Source: JACCSI01 sp963815285 | GTDB taxonomy: Bacteria; Acidobacteriota; Vicinamibacteria; Vicinamibacterales; UBA2999 | Direction of reading: 5' to 3' | NCBI GenBank assembly: GCA_963815285.1 | Contig: CAWFGB010000006.1 | Location: 248,001 to 312,000, forward strand | DNA length: 64,000 bases | Part shown: positions 24,579-34,512 of the stretch, one piece after another | Numbering within the stretch: position 1 is the first letter of the stretch | Layout: the number at the start of each line of letters is the position of its first letter | Position numbers and translations under genes: made by a program | Notes under the pieces: generated by a model | The model's input: the letters and a program-made list of their open reading frames with translations, nothing else | Database searches by the model: none | Told to the model about the DNA's origin: nothing

Positions 24579-25688
24579 CTAGGGGACGATGCGGACGACT
24601 CCCCCAACGCCAGCCTGGTTGGTCCGTGTGGTGACGTAAAGTGCGCCCTCCGGCCCGATGGCGAGGCCGCCGGGCTTGACCAATCCGTCCTTTGCGATCA
24701 CCCTCTGTGTGCCGTTTGTCAGATTGATCTGGATCAAGCGCCCGTCCACGCCGGGCCCAAGGGGCGGAATGATGCCATCAGCATCGTGTTCGAGCACATA
24801 ACCGAATCCCCTGTCGGTGTCGATGCCGATATCGATGATGTTGGTGAAGCCCGTTGCCACGACCACCGGAGTGCCGCCGAAAGCTGGCACGCGGTAGACC
24901 TGGGCCGCGCCGACTGGAAACGGCGCACCCGTCAGCTCGCCCACGAACAGACTTCCATCAGGTCCTTCGATCACCGTCGTCGGAACCGACTGGATGGTGA
25001 CGGGCCCCACCGCGCGCGGCGGAAAGACGGCGAGCGTAAAGGTTTGCCCAAAGAGGCCGACATTCACCAGCGCGTTGGCGCCTGCGTCGGCGACCACGAT
25101 TCGGCTGGAAAGGACACTCATCGCGAACGGATTGGTATCGAGCGCGCGGCCGTCAGGATTCGTGAGCTCGTGGTCGGACACGTCGAGCACGTGGGTCCAC
25201 TGCTCGATCCCATCGACGCGAACGAGCGACCCCAGACGAATATTGGCGGCCTCGAACTGCGTTCGTTCCAGGGGATTACCCGCGTACCCGATCAGCACCC
25301 AGGCGGTGTTGAATCCAAAGTCGATGTCGTTTGGTCCCGCCGCGTTATCGCCGCCTGCCGGAGCAATCGACGGCAAGTCGCTCACGATGCGCGAATGAAC
25401 TCCGATCCCCGTAATGCGCGTGATCGCTCCCGACGGTCCATAGCAACGATTGGCGCCCGTGCCTGGATCGATTGAACAGAGCGCGCTCGCCCCTCCGCGT
25501 CCCGCCTCCGCGACGTATAGAAAGCCATCGGGTCCAAAGGCGAGTTTTCTGGGATTGTCCAAGCCACTCGCGATCACCTGCATCGTCGCCTGCGCCTGTA
25601 GTGGCGTGCCCACGCCGCCACTCAAGCCGAGTGAAACCAATACAGTGGCGGAAACCAAGAGCCTGCGGATTGCACATGTAGACGGCAT
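24579..25688 (-). CDS. ScyD/ScyE-family secreted beta-propeller protein
   Basis: A 369-residue protein with a signal peptide (SATVLVSLGLSGGVG). Propeller-type repeats follow: VIASGLDNPRKLAFGPDGFL, YVAEAGRGGASALCSIDPGT, AGGDNAAGPNDIDFGF, IVVADAGANALVNV, GPDGSLFVGELTGAPFPVGA, and LAIGPEGALYVTTRTNQAGV. This set, with ADAGANALV, is characteristic of the ScyD/ScyE family, proteins named for the scytonemin cluster but widespread and of unsettled function. It borders the array but has no attC of its own. Confidence 0.8.
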   Translation of the reverse strand: MPSTCAIRRLLVSATVLVSLGLSGGVGTPLQAQATMQVIASGLDNPRKLAFGPDGFLYVAEAGRGGASALCSIDPGTGANRCYGPSGAITRITGIGVHSRIVSDLPSIAPAGGDNAAGPNDIDFGFNTAWVLIGYAGNPLERTQFEAANIRLGSLVRVDGIEQWTHVLDVSDHELTNPDGRALDTNPFAMSVLSSRIVVADAGANALVNVGLFGQTFTLAVFPPRAVGPVTIQSVPTTVIEGPDGSLFVGELTGAPFPVGAAQVYRVPAFGGTPVVVATGFTNIIDIGIDTDRGFGYVLEHDADGIIPPLGPGVDGRLIQINLTNGTQRVIAKDGLVKPGGLAIGPEGALYVTTRTNQAGVGGVVRIVP

Positions 25689-25879
25689 TACTCCTCCTGT
25701 GGAAAGCCCGGACGTCTCCAGCTCGATAGCAGCCGGTTCGAGATGGCCTGGGCGTGAGGCTGAAGTCTACAGCCAACGCATCACGGATTTGGTGATATTC
25801 GGCAGCTTTTTGAAGCGGATCTCAGACGCGGCCTTCGACACGCTGAACTCTGTGACTTGCCCGGGTCACGCCGGAACAG

Positions 25880-26250
25880 CACCGTGCCCAACTCGCCGGA
25901 GAACGCATCCTGATAGACGGGTGACCGCCGGACGGTCGTGTCCGGCCGCGTTCAAGACGAGGGTGTTACGTGCCGTGGATCGGGCCCGCGAGTTTGTTCC
26001 GTTGCGGGCGCTCCTGCGGCTCCTGCGATTGTCGCCGAATCGATTCCATACCTGGCGACGGCTGCAGCACGCCTGTGCGCTTGACGATTAGTGGTCCTGT
26101 CCGCACACATCGCCCCATCGACTGACCCCCGCCGAAGTCCGGGCGATCGCTGACACGGGACCAGCGTCCGATTACCGGCACGTCGCGAAGGGCACGCTCG
26201 CCGTCCTTGCCCAGCGGCTCGGCACGGTCTGGCCCTCCCCCTCGACCTGC
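25880..26250 (+). pseudogene. Remnant of an integrase-core (IS3-like) transposase
   Basis: The frame encodes AAFKTRVLRAVDRAREFVPL, LRLLRLSPNRFHTWRRLQHA and CALDD, then a TAG at 26089-26091. It goes on in the same frame with PHRLTPAEVRAIAD and YRHVAKGTLAVLAQRLGTVW before similarity is lost. This is the helix-turn-helix/linker part upstream of a DDE integrase core. The core itself and the terminal repeats are absent. The rest of the 25.69-26.39 kb gap holds no gene I can support. Confidence 0.65.
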
Positions 26251-26384
26251 TTTGGAGGCATCAAGGCGACGGGAACGGTCACCGTGAAGCCGGGACCGCG
26301 GCGCTGGATGTGTTCTCGGAGTGGAAGTCGATCTATGTCGACTTCAGTGGGAAGCTGCAGCGGGCGCAGATCGATAACAACCCC

Positions 26385-26441
26385 GATCACGTACGGGCCA
26401 CAGAGACTCAGACTCTGTGTCTCTGTGGCCCGTAGGTGATC
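26385..26441 (-). terminator. Strong hairpin at the 3' end of the TonB-receptor gene
   Basis: ACGGGCCACAGAGAC at 26393 pairs with TCTCTGTGGCCCGT ending at 26433, and the outer GATCAC/GTGATC extend the stem. It overlaps the stop codon of the receptor gene. No clear T-run follows on the minus strand, so it may stop transcription inefficiently or protect the mRNA end. Confidence 0.6.
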
Positions 26442-29331
26442 AGAAGGTGAACTTCAAACCCAACTGCACCGAGCGTGGCGCCTGGAACAGGATCGGCGTT
26501 CCATAGAAGCTGCTCGATGGCAGGTTCGCATTGTACTTGGGATTGCCGAACTCATCGAGGTTCGAGGGGACTTCCCACGCCTCGATGCCGTCCATCCCTT
26601 CGTAGATATAGTCCTGATCGGCCTCGAGCACTTCGTGCTGGTTGAACAGGTTGAAGATATCGACAATCACGCTGATGTTGCGCGCGTTGCCCAGCGGCAG
26701 CCGGTAGTCGGCGTGGAGGTCGAAGTTGCGGTATGCCGGGGTGCGCCCCTGCGAACCTCGTGGCAGCAGGAAGATCGTGCCGTCGCCGTAGCCGTTGACG
26801 ATTTCGGGGCCCTGCGCCGAGATCGGGACGCCGGCCGACAGCTGGAACGACTCTGAGATCGTCAACCCCCAGTCGAAGGCATACGCTGCGAACAGCTTGA
26901 AGTGATATGGCTTATCGGCGCGCAGCCGCCCGTCTGAATTGGGCAGGAACGACGGGATGTCATAGAGAGCGGTGATGTTCGGATCGAGCTGATCGTAGCC
27001 GCTCATGTAGAGGCCCTCGTGATTGCCGCGCGCGCGGGCATACACGAACGACGAGTTCAGGTGCCAGCGGTTGGCGAACGCCTTCTGCACTGTGAGCTCG
27101 AGCGCGCGGTACGATCGCGACGGCTTGTCGAATGGCGCCCCGAAGAAGCCTTCGCCGGGGTTGCCGATCACATACCCGGTGAGCGCGAGCGGATCCTCAG
27201 GATCGGTGAAGGTGCCGATATCCTCGATGATTCGCCGCAACTGCCGATCGATGTAGCGCGCTCCCACGCTCCACATCGCCCCGATCTGGTACTCGCCGCC
27301 AACGATCAACTGATCCTGGTACTGCGACTTGAGATCCTCGTCGAGCGGCGTGAGCGCGGTAAGCCGCGTAGTGCTGCGCACCGTCCACGGCCCGTTCCTC
27401 GCCAGCGGACTGCCGTTCGGGTTGAACCAGTTGTTCGAATTCAAGGGCACGTTGCTCACATGCTGGGGAATGACGTAGCGCTCACCGTTAATCGCCCGGA
27501 TGTTCATGTCGAGCGGGATGGCCTCGTGGAACCGGCCCCAGAAGGCGTACACCTTCGAACGTCCGTTGTTCAACGGATCCCACGACACGCCAAGCCGTGG
27601 CGCCCAGTTGTTCGTGAGGGTCAAGCTGTCGACCGTGCGGCACTCGCCGTGCGCCGTGCACGCTTCCGCGTCGGATTCGCCGCCGATGGCCACGTCGTTG
27701 GCGGAGCTGAGCGTCTGCAGTTCGTACCGGAGTCCGAGATTCAGCTGCACGTTGGACAGCGGCCGCCACGCATCCTGCGCATACCACGCGGCGTTGATCG
27801 TACGGCCCGAACCGACGACGGCGTACTCCCGCTCCTGGATGTACGACGCAGACCCCTGGGACGGGCCGAAGAAGCGGAACCAGGTCTCGTTGAGATCGGC
27901 GTCGTACTTGTTGACCTCGACGTCGAAGCCGTAGCGCAGCTCGTGGGTATTGAAGATGTTGGTCAGTTTGGCCGCAAATGCGCCGCGGCTCGCGGTGTCG
28001 TCCTGCAAACGCTGGAACCCACCACGTTCGTATTGACCGATCGTCTCGTCGATCTGCCGCGGCACGCTGCGGCCCTCGTCGGTCGCGGCTTCGAGCCCAC
28101 TGCGCGACCAGTGCCGGCCGGCGCTGATTTCGAGCAGCCAGGTCGGCGACAGGATGCCGTTGTACTTGCCGTTCAGGTTGTGGCTGCCCGTCGTCTCGAG
28201 ACGCAGCGCCGCCGCCGGATCGGCGTTGGGGTTGGTCAGCCATCCATCACGCTCGGTCGGATCGCCGAAGGCCGAGGCGAGTACAGTGTGGTTAGGCGAC
28301 ATCGTCCAGGTGACCTTACCGGCGTAGATGTTGGCCTCGCGGTCGTACTGCCGACTGACCGTGGGGCCAACGGCCTCCCCTTCATCGAGGACGCCGCCCA
28401 GGTAGGTCGTGCTCCTCGTCGGATCGATCGCGCCGAAGAACCAGAGCTTGTCGCGCATCAGCGGGCCGCCGAGCGAGCCGCCGAAGTCGTAACTGGTCGT
28501 CTGATTCGCGTACGTGACGAGTTCCTTGTTGCGGCGTCTGTCGACGCTGTCCGGCGTCCAGTCACGGTTGCGGTAGTAGTTGAAAACATCTCCGTGGAAG
28601 GCGTTGCTGCCTGACTTGGTAATGACGTTGAAGACGCCGCCGGTCGAGCGGCCGAACTCTGCCTGGTAGCCGCCGGTCAGCACTTGCACTTCCTGCACGA
28701 AATTCATCGTGAGGTTCGCTCCAGACGTGCCGTAGCGCGGATCGGTCACCGACAGTCCGTCGATGATGTAGTTGTTCTCAGGTGCGGAGGAAGCGCCTAC
28801 GCTCGGGCTTGTTTCAAAGCGCCTATCGTGATCGCCCATCTCGAGCGTGACGCTCGGAGCCATGGTTGTGAGCTGCTGGAAGTTACGCGCCGTCGGCAGC
28901 GTCTCGAACAGCTCAGAAGTGATGTTGACGCCCGTGGTCGTCTGCCGAACGTCGACGAGTGGCGACGTTGCATTGACCGTCACGGTCTCGGTCAGACCGC
29001 CAGGCGACATGCTGAGGTGAATCGCGCCCTCCTGGCCAAGAAACACGCGGATATTCGACTGCGTGGCGTCTCTGAAGCCCGACAGTGTCGCGGTCACGGT
29101 GTAGTCCGGCCCCGGCGGAACGTTATGGAATCGGTAGAAACCCTGGTCATCGGTGACGACGGTCCTCTGGCCCTGCAAGCTCGGTCCAGAAAGCGTCACG
29201 GTGACTCCCGGCAACACCGCGCCTGACGCATCGGTAAGCGTCCCGGACAAGCTGCCGGTGGTGCCTTGCGCGGCGGCCACACTCGCGATGGCGAGTAGAG
29301 CCACGATCATCGCGCTCAGTCGTTTGCGCAT
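26440..29331 (-). CDS. TonB-dependent receptor with N-terminal carboxypeptidase-regulatory domain
   Basis: I start at 29331 (MRKRLSAMIVALLAIASVAA, signal peptide, GGGGAGA just upstream), giving 963 residues. Residues ~24-105 form a CarboxypepD_reg (Cna-B-like) domain with GSLSGTLTDASGAVLPGVTV. The plug follows (DVRQTTTGVNITSELFETLP, FVQEVQVLTGGYQAEFGRST, GGVFNVITKSGSNAFHGDVF). The rest is a long barrel ending SVQLGLKFTF with terminal Phe. This architecture is the acidobacterial 'Oar-like' receptor type, which imports or binds large substrates, often glycans, in the outer membrane. No SusD partner is nearby. Confidence 0.9.
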   Translation of the reverse strand: MRKRLSAMIVALLAIASVAAAQGTTGSLSGTLTDASGAVLPGVTVTLSGPSLQGQRTVVTDDQGFYRFHNVPPGPDYTVTATLSGFRDATQSNIRVFLGQEGAIHLSMSPGGLTETVTVNATSPLVDVRQTTTGVNITSELFETLPTARNFQQLTTMAPSVTLEMGDHDRRFETSPSVGASSAPENNYIIDGLSVTDPRYGTSGANLTMNFVQEVQVLTGGYQAEFGRSTGGVFNVITKSGSNAFHGDVFNYYRNRDWTPDSVDRRRNKELVTYANQTTSYDFGGSLGGPLMRDKLWFFGAIDPTRSTTYLGGVLDEGEAVGPTVSRQYDREANIYAGKVTWTMSPNHTVLASAFGDPTERDGWLTNPNADPAAALRLETTGSHNLNGKYNGILSPTWLLEISAGRHWSRSGLEAATDEGRSVPRQIDETIGQYERGGFQRLQDDTASRGAFAAKLTNIFNTHELRYGFDVEVNKYDADLNETWFRFFGPSQGSASYIQEREYAVVGSGRTINAAWYAQDAWRPLSNVQLNLGLRYELQTLSSANDVAIGGESDAEACTAHGECRTVDSLTLTNNWAPRLGVSWDPLNNGRSKVYAFWGRFHEAIPLDMNIRAINGERYVIPQHVSNVPLNSNNWFNPNGSPLARNGPWTVRSTTRLTALTPLDEDLKSQYQDQLIVGGEYQIGAMWSVGARYIDRQLRRIIEDIGTFTDPEDPLALTGYVIGNPGEGFFGAPFDKPSRSYRALELTVQKAFANRWHLNSSFVYARARGNHEGLYMSGYDQLDPNITALYDIPSFLPNSDGRLRADKPYHFKLFAAYAFDWGLTISESFQLSAGVPISAQGPEIVNGYGDGTIFLLPRGSQGRTPAYRNFDLHADYRLPLGNARNISVIVDIFNLFNQHEVLEADQDYIYEGMDGIEAWEVPSNLDEFGNPKYNANLPSSSFYGTPILFQAPRSVQLGLKFTF

Positions 29332-29774
29332 CGTGTGTCTCCCCTGTAATCGATCCAAAAAAGTGACGAAACGAGGGGCGAAAAAGGAAAGACCATGCCA
29401 GCGCACAGCGATGTAAATTCCGTTTTGATTGATGGTGCGGAGCGATTCGCCAACGGAGGAGCGATTCAGAATCCACAAATCCCACGAATCAAATCCATTC
29501 ACGTGGATTTACTTGGGATGAACGCCATCAGATTGACGTGCAACGCTTGTTTTCAGTGATGACCGCTCAGGCATAACGGCGCGTAACTGAAGAGCTACAG
29601 AGAACCTCTACAGTTTGTTGCGCGACCGTTGATAGGATTCGAAGCCTGCGCACCTGCCGCACCCCGCGCAGCTTGCGCACCCTGCGCGACCGTTGCTAGG
29701 CCCGCCTCCGCCAAAGCTAGGGGCGGGGCAAGTCCGCCGACAACCCTGACCGAACCTGGGCCATCAAACCGGTC
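29332..29774. other. Divergent intergenic region
   Basis: It separates the minus-strand receptor gene from the plus-strand permease gene. It holds no supported gene; a short CTGCGCACC-type tandem motif occurs near 29646-29690. Promoters for both genes must lie here, but I could not single one out. Confidence 0.5.
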
Positions 29775-32222
29775 ATGTTGTTCCAAGACCTTCGCTACGC
29801 TTTTCGGAGCCTCGTCAAAAAGCCCGGATTCGCCGCGGTGGCCATCATCACGCTGTCGCTGGGCACCGGCGCCACCACGGCCATCTTCAGCGTGGTGCAG
29901 GCCGTGCTGCTGCGGCCCCTGGAATACGCGGGCGCCGATCGGCTGGTGAAGATCGTGGGATGGGAAAGGGATCAGGGCACCACCGACAACCTCTCGCCGG
30001 CGGACTTCCTCGACTTCCAGCGCGACAGCACGACGTTCGCGCGGATGGGCGCCAATGGGTGGGTGGGCCTCGCCACCATCGGCGGCGGCGCCGGCGAGGC
30101 GGAGCGCGTGGGCTCGGTGCAGGTCACGGATGGATTCTTCGAGACGCTGCAGATGCGGCCGCAGTTCGGCCGGCTGTTTCTCGCCGACGACGATCGGCCG
30201 GACGCGCCGCGGGTCGTCGTGCTGAGCGATGGTCTCTGGCGCCGGCGATTCGACGCCGATCCGTCGATAGTGGGCCGCGCGGTCACCATCAACGCGATGC
30301 CCTTCACCGTGATCGGCATCCTGCCCGCGGATTTCCGGCACCTCGAGATCAATCCCGATCGACCCGCCGACGTGTTCTCGACGTATCGCTTCGACCCGGT
30401 CAGCGCCAATCGCGGCGGCCACTTCATCCGCGGCATCGGCCGCCTGAAAGACGGCGTCACGCTCGAGCAGAGCCGGGCCGAGATGGACACGATTGCCGCG
30501 CGGCTTGAGCAGCAATATCCGGTGAGCAACATCAACCAGGGCGTGCGCGTCGATCCGCTGCTTGATTCGATGGTCGGCGGCTCGCGGCCCGTGGTGATGC
30601 TCCTGGCGGGCGCGGTGATCGTCGTGTTGCTAGTCGCGTGCGCGAACGTGGCGAATCTTCTGCTGGCTCGGGGCACCGGCCGCCTCCGCGAGCTCGCCTT
30701 GCGCGCCGCCATCGGCGCGGATCGTGGTCGCCTGGTGCGCCAGATGCTCACCGAAAGTGCGGCACTCAGCCTGCTCGGTGCTGCCGGCGGGCTGGGTGTT
30801 GCGCTGGTGGCCACGCGCGCGCTGACAGTGCTGGCCGCGGCCGGCATTCCGCGCGCGGATCAGATCGGCATCGACGGCTGGGTACTGGCGTTCGCCGTTG
30901 CCACGTCGCTCCTGACGAGCGTGGTCTTCGGCATCGTGCCCGCGTTGCACCTCTCCCGCCAGGATCTGAATGACGCGCTGAAGGAAGGCGGCAAGCAGCA
31001 AGGCGCCGCGGTCGGCCGCGGCGCCCGCGAAGCGCTCATCGTTTGCGAAGTCGCACTGTCGATCGTGTTGCTGGTGGGCGCCGGGTTGCTCATTCGCAGC
31101 CTGCAACGCCTCGAGGGCGTGGACCCCGGCTTCAACACGGAGCAGACCGTGTCGATGGAGGTCTCGCTGCCCGTAGCCCGCTACGAGGAAGGCGATCAGA
31201 TGCCGTTCTATCAGCGGCTCGAGGATCGGGTGCAGACCATCGCCGGCGTCCGCGCCGTGGGCGCCGCGAACATCCTGCCGCTCAGCAGCAACTACGACAG
31301 CCGCGGCATCCAGATTGAGGACAATCCGAAACCCGACGGGCAGGGCCAGAGCCCGCAATCGCGATCGGTCACGCCGGGGTACTTTGCCGCGATGGGGATT
31401 CCGTTGATCGCCGGTCGCAACTTCGACATGCGCGACACCGAGGATCGCCAGCGTGTGGTGATTATCAGCGAATCGATGGCGCGGGCGTACTGGCCGGGCG
31501 TGGCGGACGTCGTCGGCAAACGCATCACCTACAACAGCGGCATTCCCGAGGAGCAGCAACAGGTTGTGGGCGGCCCAGGCTCCCGCATCGTCATCGGCGT
31601 CGTCGGAGATGTGAAGCATCTGGCGCTGGATGAAACCGCGGTGCCGATGTTCTACACGCCGCACACGCAGCAGCCGTCGTACCACACCATGTGGATAGTG
31701 GTACGGGCCGAGGTGCCTCCGGCATCGCTGACCGGGCAGGTGCGCGCCGAGCTGAGCCAGATGGACAGCCAGGTGCCGCTGTCGCAGGTGGCCACCCTGT
31801 CGACGACGCTGAGCAAGACCGTGGCGCAGCCACGGATGCGCGCCACGCTGGTCGGCCTGTTCGCCGGGCTGGCGATGCTTCTTGCCGCGATTGGCGTTTA
31901 CGGCGTGGTGGCGTACCTGGTCGGGCAGCGCACGCAGGAGATCGGCGTGCGGCGCGCGCTGGGCGCGCAGGCGGCTGAAATCGTTGCGATGCTCGTCCGC
32001 GAATCGATGCGACCCGTGATGGCCGGCATCGCCGTCGGACTCGTCGGCGCGTTCGCGCTGTCGCGGGTGCTGTCGGCGATGCTGTTCCAGGTATCGTCCA
32101 CCGATGTTGCTACTTACGCCATCGCCTGCGGCGGGCTGGCGATTGCCGCGTTGCTGGCGTCGGTGATCCCAGCCCGCAGAGCCCTCAGAGTCGATCCGAT
32201 CTCAGCACTGCGCGGCCAGTAA
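29775..32222 (+). CDS. ADOP-type permease (FtsX/MacB_PCD, no ATPase domain)
   Basis: An 815-residue protein with two MacB-like halves. The N-terminus MLFQDLRYAFRSLVKKPGFA, TM1 ~18-45, the periplasmic domain and the FtsX triple-TM block (PVVMLLAGAVIVVLLVACAN, LLLARGTGRLRELALRAAIG) come first. A second TM1 (ALIVCEVALSIVLLVGAGLL) and second FtsX block (GVVAYLVGQRTQEIGVRRAL, ending VDPISALRGQ) follow. This duplicated permease without its own ATPase is the acidobacterial 'ADOP' family, presumably using an ATPase from elsewhere. It lacks the N-terminal extension and neighbouring PadR gene seen at the two other ADOPs here. Confidence 0.9.
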   Translation: MLFQDLRYAFRSLVKKPGFAAVAIITLSLGTGATTAIFSVVQAVLLRPLEYAGADRLVKIVGWERDQGTTDNLSPADFLDFQRDSTTFARMGANGWVGLATIGGGAGEAERVGSVQVTDGFFETLQMRPQFGRLFLADDDRPDAPRVVVLSDGLWRRRFDADPSIVGRAVTINAMPFTVIGILPADFRHLEINPDRPADVFSTYRFDPVSANRGGHFIRGIGRLKDGVTLEQSRAEMDTIAARLEQQYPVSNINQGVRVDPLLDSMVGGSRPVVMLLAGAVIVVLLVACANVANLLLARGTGRLRELALRAAIGADRGRLVRQMLTESAALSLLGAAGGLGVALVATRALTVLAAAGIPRADQIGIDGWVLAFAVATSLLTSVVFGIVPALHLSRQDLNDALKEGGKQQGAAVGRGAREALIVCEVALSIVLLVGAGLLIRSLQRLEGVDPGFNTEQTVSMEVSLPVARYEEGDQMPFYQRLEDRVQTIAGVRAVGAANILPLSSNYDSRGIQIEDNPKPDGQGQSPQSRSVTPGYFAAMGIPLIAGRNFDMRDTEDRQRVVIISESMARAYWPGVADVVGKRITYNSGIPEEQQQVVGGPGSRIVIGVVGDVKHLALDETAVPMFYTPHTQQPSYHTMWIVVRAEVPPASLTGQVRAELSQMDSQVPLSQVATLSTTLSKTVAQPRMRATLVGLFAGLAMLLAAIGVYGVVAYLVGQRTQEIGVRRALGAQAAEIVAMLVRESMRPVMAGIAVGLVGAFALSRVLSAMLFQVSSTDVATYAIACGGLAIAALLASVIPARRALRVDPISALRGQ

Positions 32223-32761
32223 GGAAAGTCGGCCACGGATGTCAGACGATAGGCCGTATTAGCGGCCTCTTGGGTCAACATAAAGCACCTTCTCGGCGCA
32301 TGAGCCAAAGCCACGAGGCACATCAACGCCCGGCTGACCACCTTCCCGCAAACCACTCGAGCGTTCAACAGTGGTCACCCAGCCAGAGTTGGAAGACGTC
32401 ATCGAACGTGGCGTGCGCGGCGCGGATGTAGACGTGGCGGCTGCGAAAGCAGGTACGTTACGACTAACGCCGCAATATCTACGAACGCAGCAAGTCCAGT
32501 GAATCCTCGCCGTGCCTTTCCGGTGCACGAACCGGCGAGGGCGGCAGGCGTGAAACTCGGCATACCACGACGAGAGACAGTCCAAGGCGCGCAAACATCA
32601 GGTGCTCGGCAGGATCAGCACCGTGCAGCGGCGTGCACCTGCAGCGATAAGCGAGCCCTTCGTCTGCCGGTAAGCTGACTTCCACCACCGACGAGGCCCG
32701 GTTTGTGCGAAACGCTCTCTTCGCGAGTGGCCTCTCGATTGCACTTTGGTGACACGTGCAA
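32223..32761. other. Intergenic stretch with no supported gene
   Basis: Several frames are open but have implausible composition. GACTAACGCCGC at 32464 resembles an attC start but has no partner. I see nothing else. Confidence 0.5.
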
Positions 32762-33043
32762 ATGATGCCGCGGCGTCGAACCAAGGACACGTCGGACTTC
32801 GTGCTCCGCGAACCGCCCGAACTCCACGCGCTTGCCGGCTTTGTGCATGGGGCTCTGGCTGCGCTGCATACGCTCGGCGCGGTCTACAACTACCGACGCT
32901 GTAACTGGTGGGACGTGGCCGCGCACATCGCAGCCGCTCTGTACGATGCGCGCTCAGCGCACCATCACCATCGCATGGAGCAGGTCGCAAAGCGCCGTGT
33001 ATCCGCAGGCGGTGCTCACCTGGGTTCGCTACCATCGCGCTAA
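32762..33043 (+). CDS. Small protein of unknown function
   Basis: A 93-residue frame from MMPRRRTKDTSDFV, containing ELHALAGFVHGALAALHTLG, AVYNYRRCNWWDVAAHIAAA and YDARSAHHHHR. The two hydrophobic helices with conserved-looking HTLG and NWWDVAAH motifs give it the look of a real small protein rather than a chance frame. It has no clear ribosome binding site and lies in a region of decayed genes, so it could be a remnant. Confidence 0.45.
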   Translation: MMPRRRTKDTSDFVLREPPELHALAGFVHGALAALHTLGAVYNYRRCNWWDVAAHIAAALYDARSAHHHHRMEQVAKRRVSAGGAHLGSLPSR

Positions 33044-33330
33044 ACGGCGCAGAATAGATCGATCCGCCGACACGCGAATGTCCCGAAAACACTTGCTTTC
33101 GGGACAGTCGTCGTCGCGATTTCGGCGCTCCCGTTCGCGAGCCGAAAAGCTGAGATCTTGGCGATGCTAAAACACGGCAGGCCGCGCAGGTGAGCACTGC
33201 ATAAAGGCCGTTCGCGAACTGATCACCGTGATGCGATCCACCTGCTCGTCATCAGTCATTCCGACGCAGACCACCTCGGCGCACGGCTCTTGCGGCCTGA
33301 ATTCAGGTTTGCCCAGCCGCCTCAGACAAG

Positions 33331-33729
33331 TCACCGGGTCTTCGCACTCGCATTCCTTTCGAAGTAATCGTAGACACGACGGGCGAGCTTCCCGATGCGT
33401 TCCTCGTGCTCGACATACGGTTCGTCGATGGCCGCGCTGAAAAAGGAGATAACGAACGGCCCCTTAGGACCGTATACGATGCCGACGTCGTTGCAGATGA
33501 CCGGCGGGCCGTCCCCGGTCTTGTGCGCGACGTCGGTTCCAGGCGGCAAGTAGTGTGGGATCCGGAGTTGTCCGACGCGCTGCCACACCAGAATTCTCCT
33601 CATCTCGTCGGAACCAGCTTTCGATGTGACCGTCGCTTTTTCAATGGCTTCGAGCAGCCGAGACGTGCCTTTGGCCGTTATGCTGCCGAGCCAGAATTGT
33701 GGATCGTGCGGGCACTTCGCCCAGTTTCG
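33331..33729 (-). pseudogene. C-terminal remnant of a class A beta-lactamase-like serine hydrolase
   Basis: The minus-strand frame encodes FWLGSITAKGTSRLLEAIEK, then RRILVWQRVGQLRIPHYLPP and GTDVAHKTGDGPPVICNDVG, with PFVISFFSAAIDEPYVEHEE towards the end. The H-K-T-G motif and the following D-V-G strand are the K-T-G region of Beta-lactamase2 proteins. The nucleophile S-x-x-K half is absent; upstream codons have no similarity. It ends properly with TGA. Hence a 5'-truncated gene. Confidence 0.7.
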
Positions 33730-33966
33730 ACGTGGGCATGCGCAGCGTTTGCGCAGCCCCCGTTCCGATTTCTCGCCATCGAGGACCCCTTTTCACGGCC
33801 GGAAATGACCGCCGCGCGATCCTACAAGACCCGTCAAACCTCGACCGGCGTGGACGCCCTCAGCAGCCACTCGTCGACCCATTCGGCCCGCAGACGGAGA
33901 CTCGGCGGTATCGTTCATGATTCGCCGGTCCGTACGAAGCCATCCCTTCAGGCATACTGAACGGCT

Positions 33967-34512
33967 GTGAACAGCGACGCACCTCGCTTCGACCCGTCGA
34001 GCATCACGCGTCCGGACCAACGGCTGCTGAAGTACTACGTCATCGTCTCGCTGCTGACCTTCCTGGCGTTCCCCGTCACGATGGTGGCGCTCTACATCAA
34101 GTTCCGCACGCTGCGGTACCGCTTCGACGACGAGGGGGTGTGGCGGCGCCAGGGGTTGTTGTGGCGGCGTGAAGTGAACGTTGCGTATCGACGGATTCAG
34201 GACATCCACCTCACCAACGGCCTCATCCAGCGCTGGCTCGGACTCGCCACGGTGAGCATCCAGACGGCGGCCGGATCGGCGACGCCCGAAGTCACGATCG
34301 AGGGCGTGCTCGAGGCCGAGGCGCTGCGCGATTACTTGTATACGAAGATGCGCGGCGTGCGTGATGGCTCGTCGCGGGCCGCGTCGCACGGCGACACCGG
34401 GTCGCAGGGGATCGCCGCAACACCCGACGAGACGCTCGCGCTCCTGACTGACATCCGCGACTCCCTGCGTCGGCTCGATGAGCGACTGGGTCGTACGGGG
34501 CCGGCGGCGTGA
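33967..34512 (+). CDS. Membrane protein with bacterial PH domain (YdbS/DUF304-like), first of a pair
   Basis: A 181-residue protein with two close hydrophobic segments (~23-45, LLKYYVIVSLLTFLAFPVTM). The PH-like domain follows: LRYRFDDEGVWRRQGLLWRR, VAYRRIQDIHLTNGLIQRWL, GLATVSIQTAA, the bPH2 signature. An acidic/Arg C-terminal tail (TLALLTDIRDSLRRLDERLG) is shared in form with the neighbour. The gene overlaps the next by 4 bp (GTGA), so both are translated from one message. bPH2 pairs are membrane proteins of stress-related but poorly defined function. Confidence 0.82.
   Translation: MNSDAPRFDPSSITRPDQRLLKYYVIVSLLTFLAFPVTMVALYIKFRTLRYRFDDEGVWRRQGLLWRREVNVAYRRIQDIHLTNGLIQRWLGLATVSIQTAAGSATPEVTIEGVLEAEALRDYLYTKMRGVRDGSSRAASHGDTGSQGIAATPDETLALLTDIRDSLRRLDERLGRTGPAA

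Noticed and set aside
27019..28614. 531-codon plus-strand frame inside the TonB-receptor gene
   Set aside because: It is the antisense shadow of a well-supported receptor; composition is Arg/Val-rich with no domain.
32464..32475. GACTAACGCCGC, identical to the start of attC 19
   Set aside because: No complementary right arm or GTTRRRY core follows within 150 bp, so it is probably chance.
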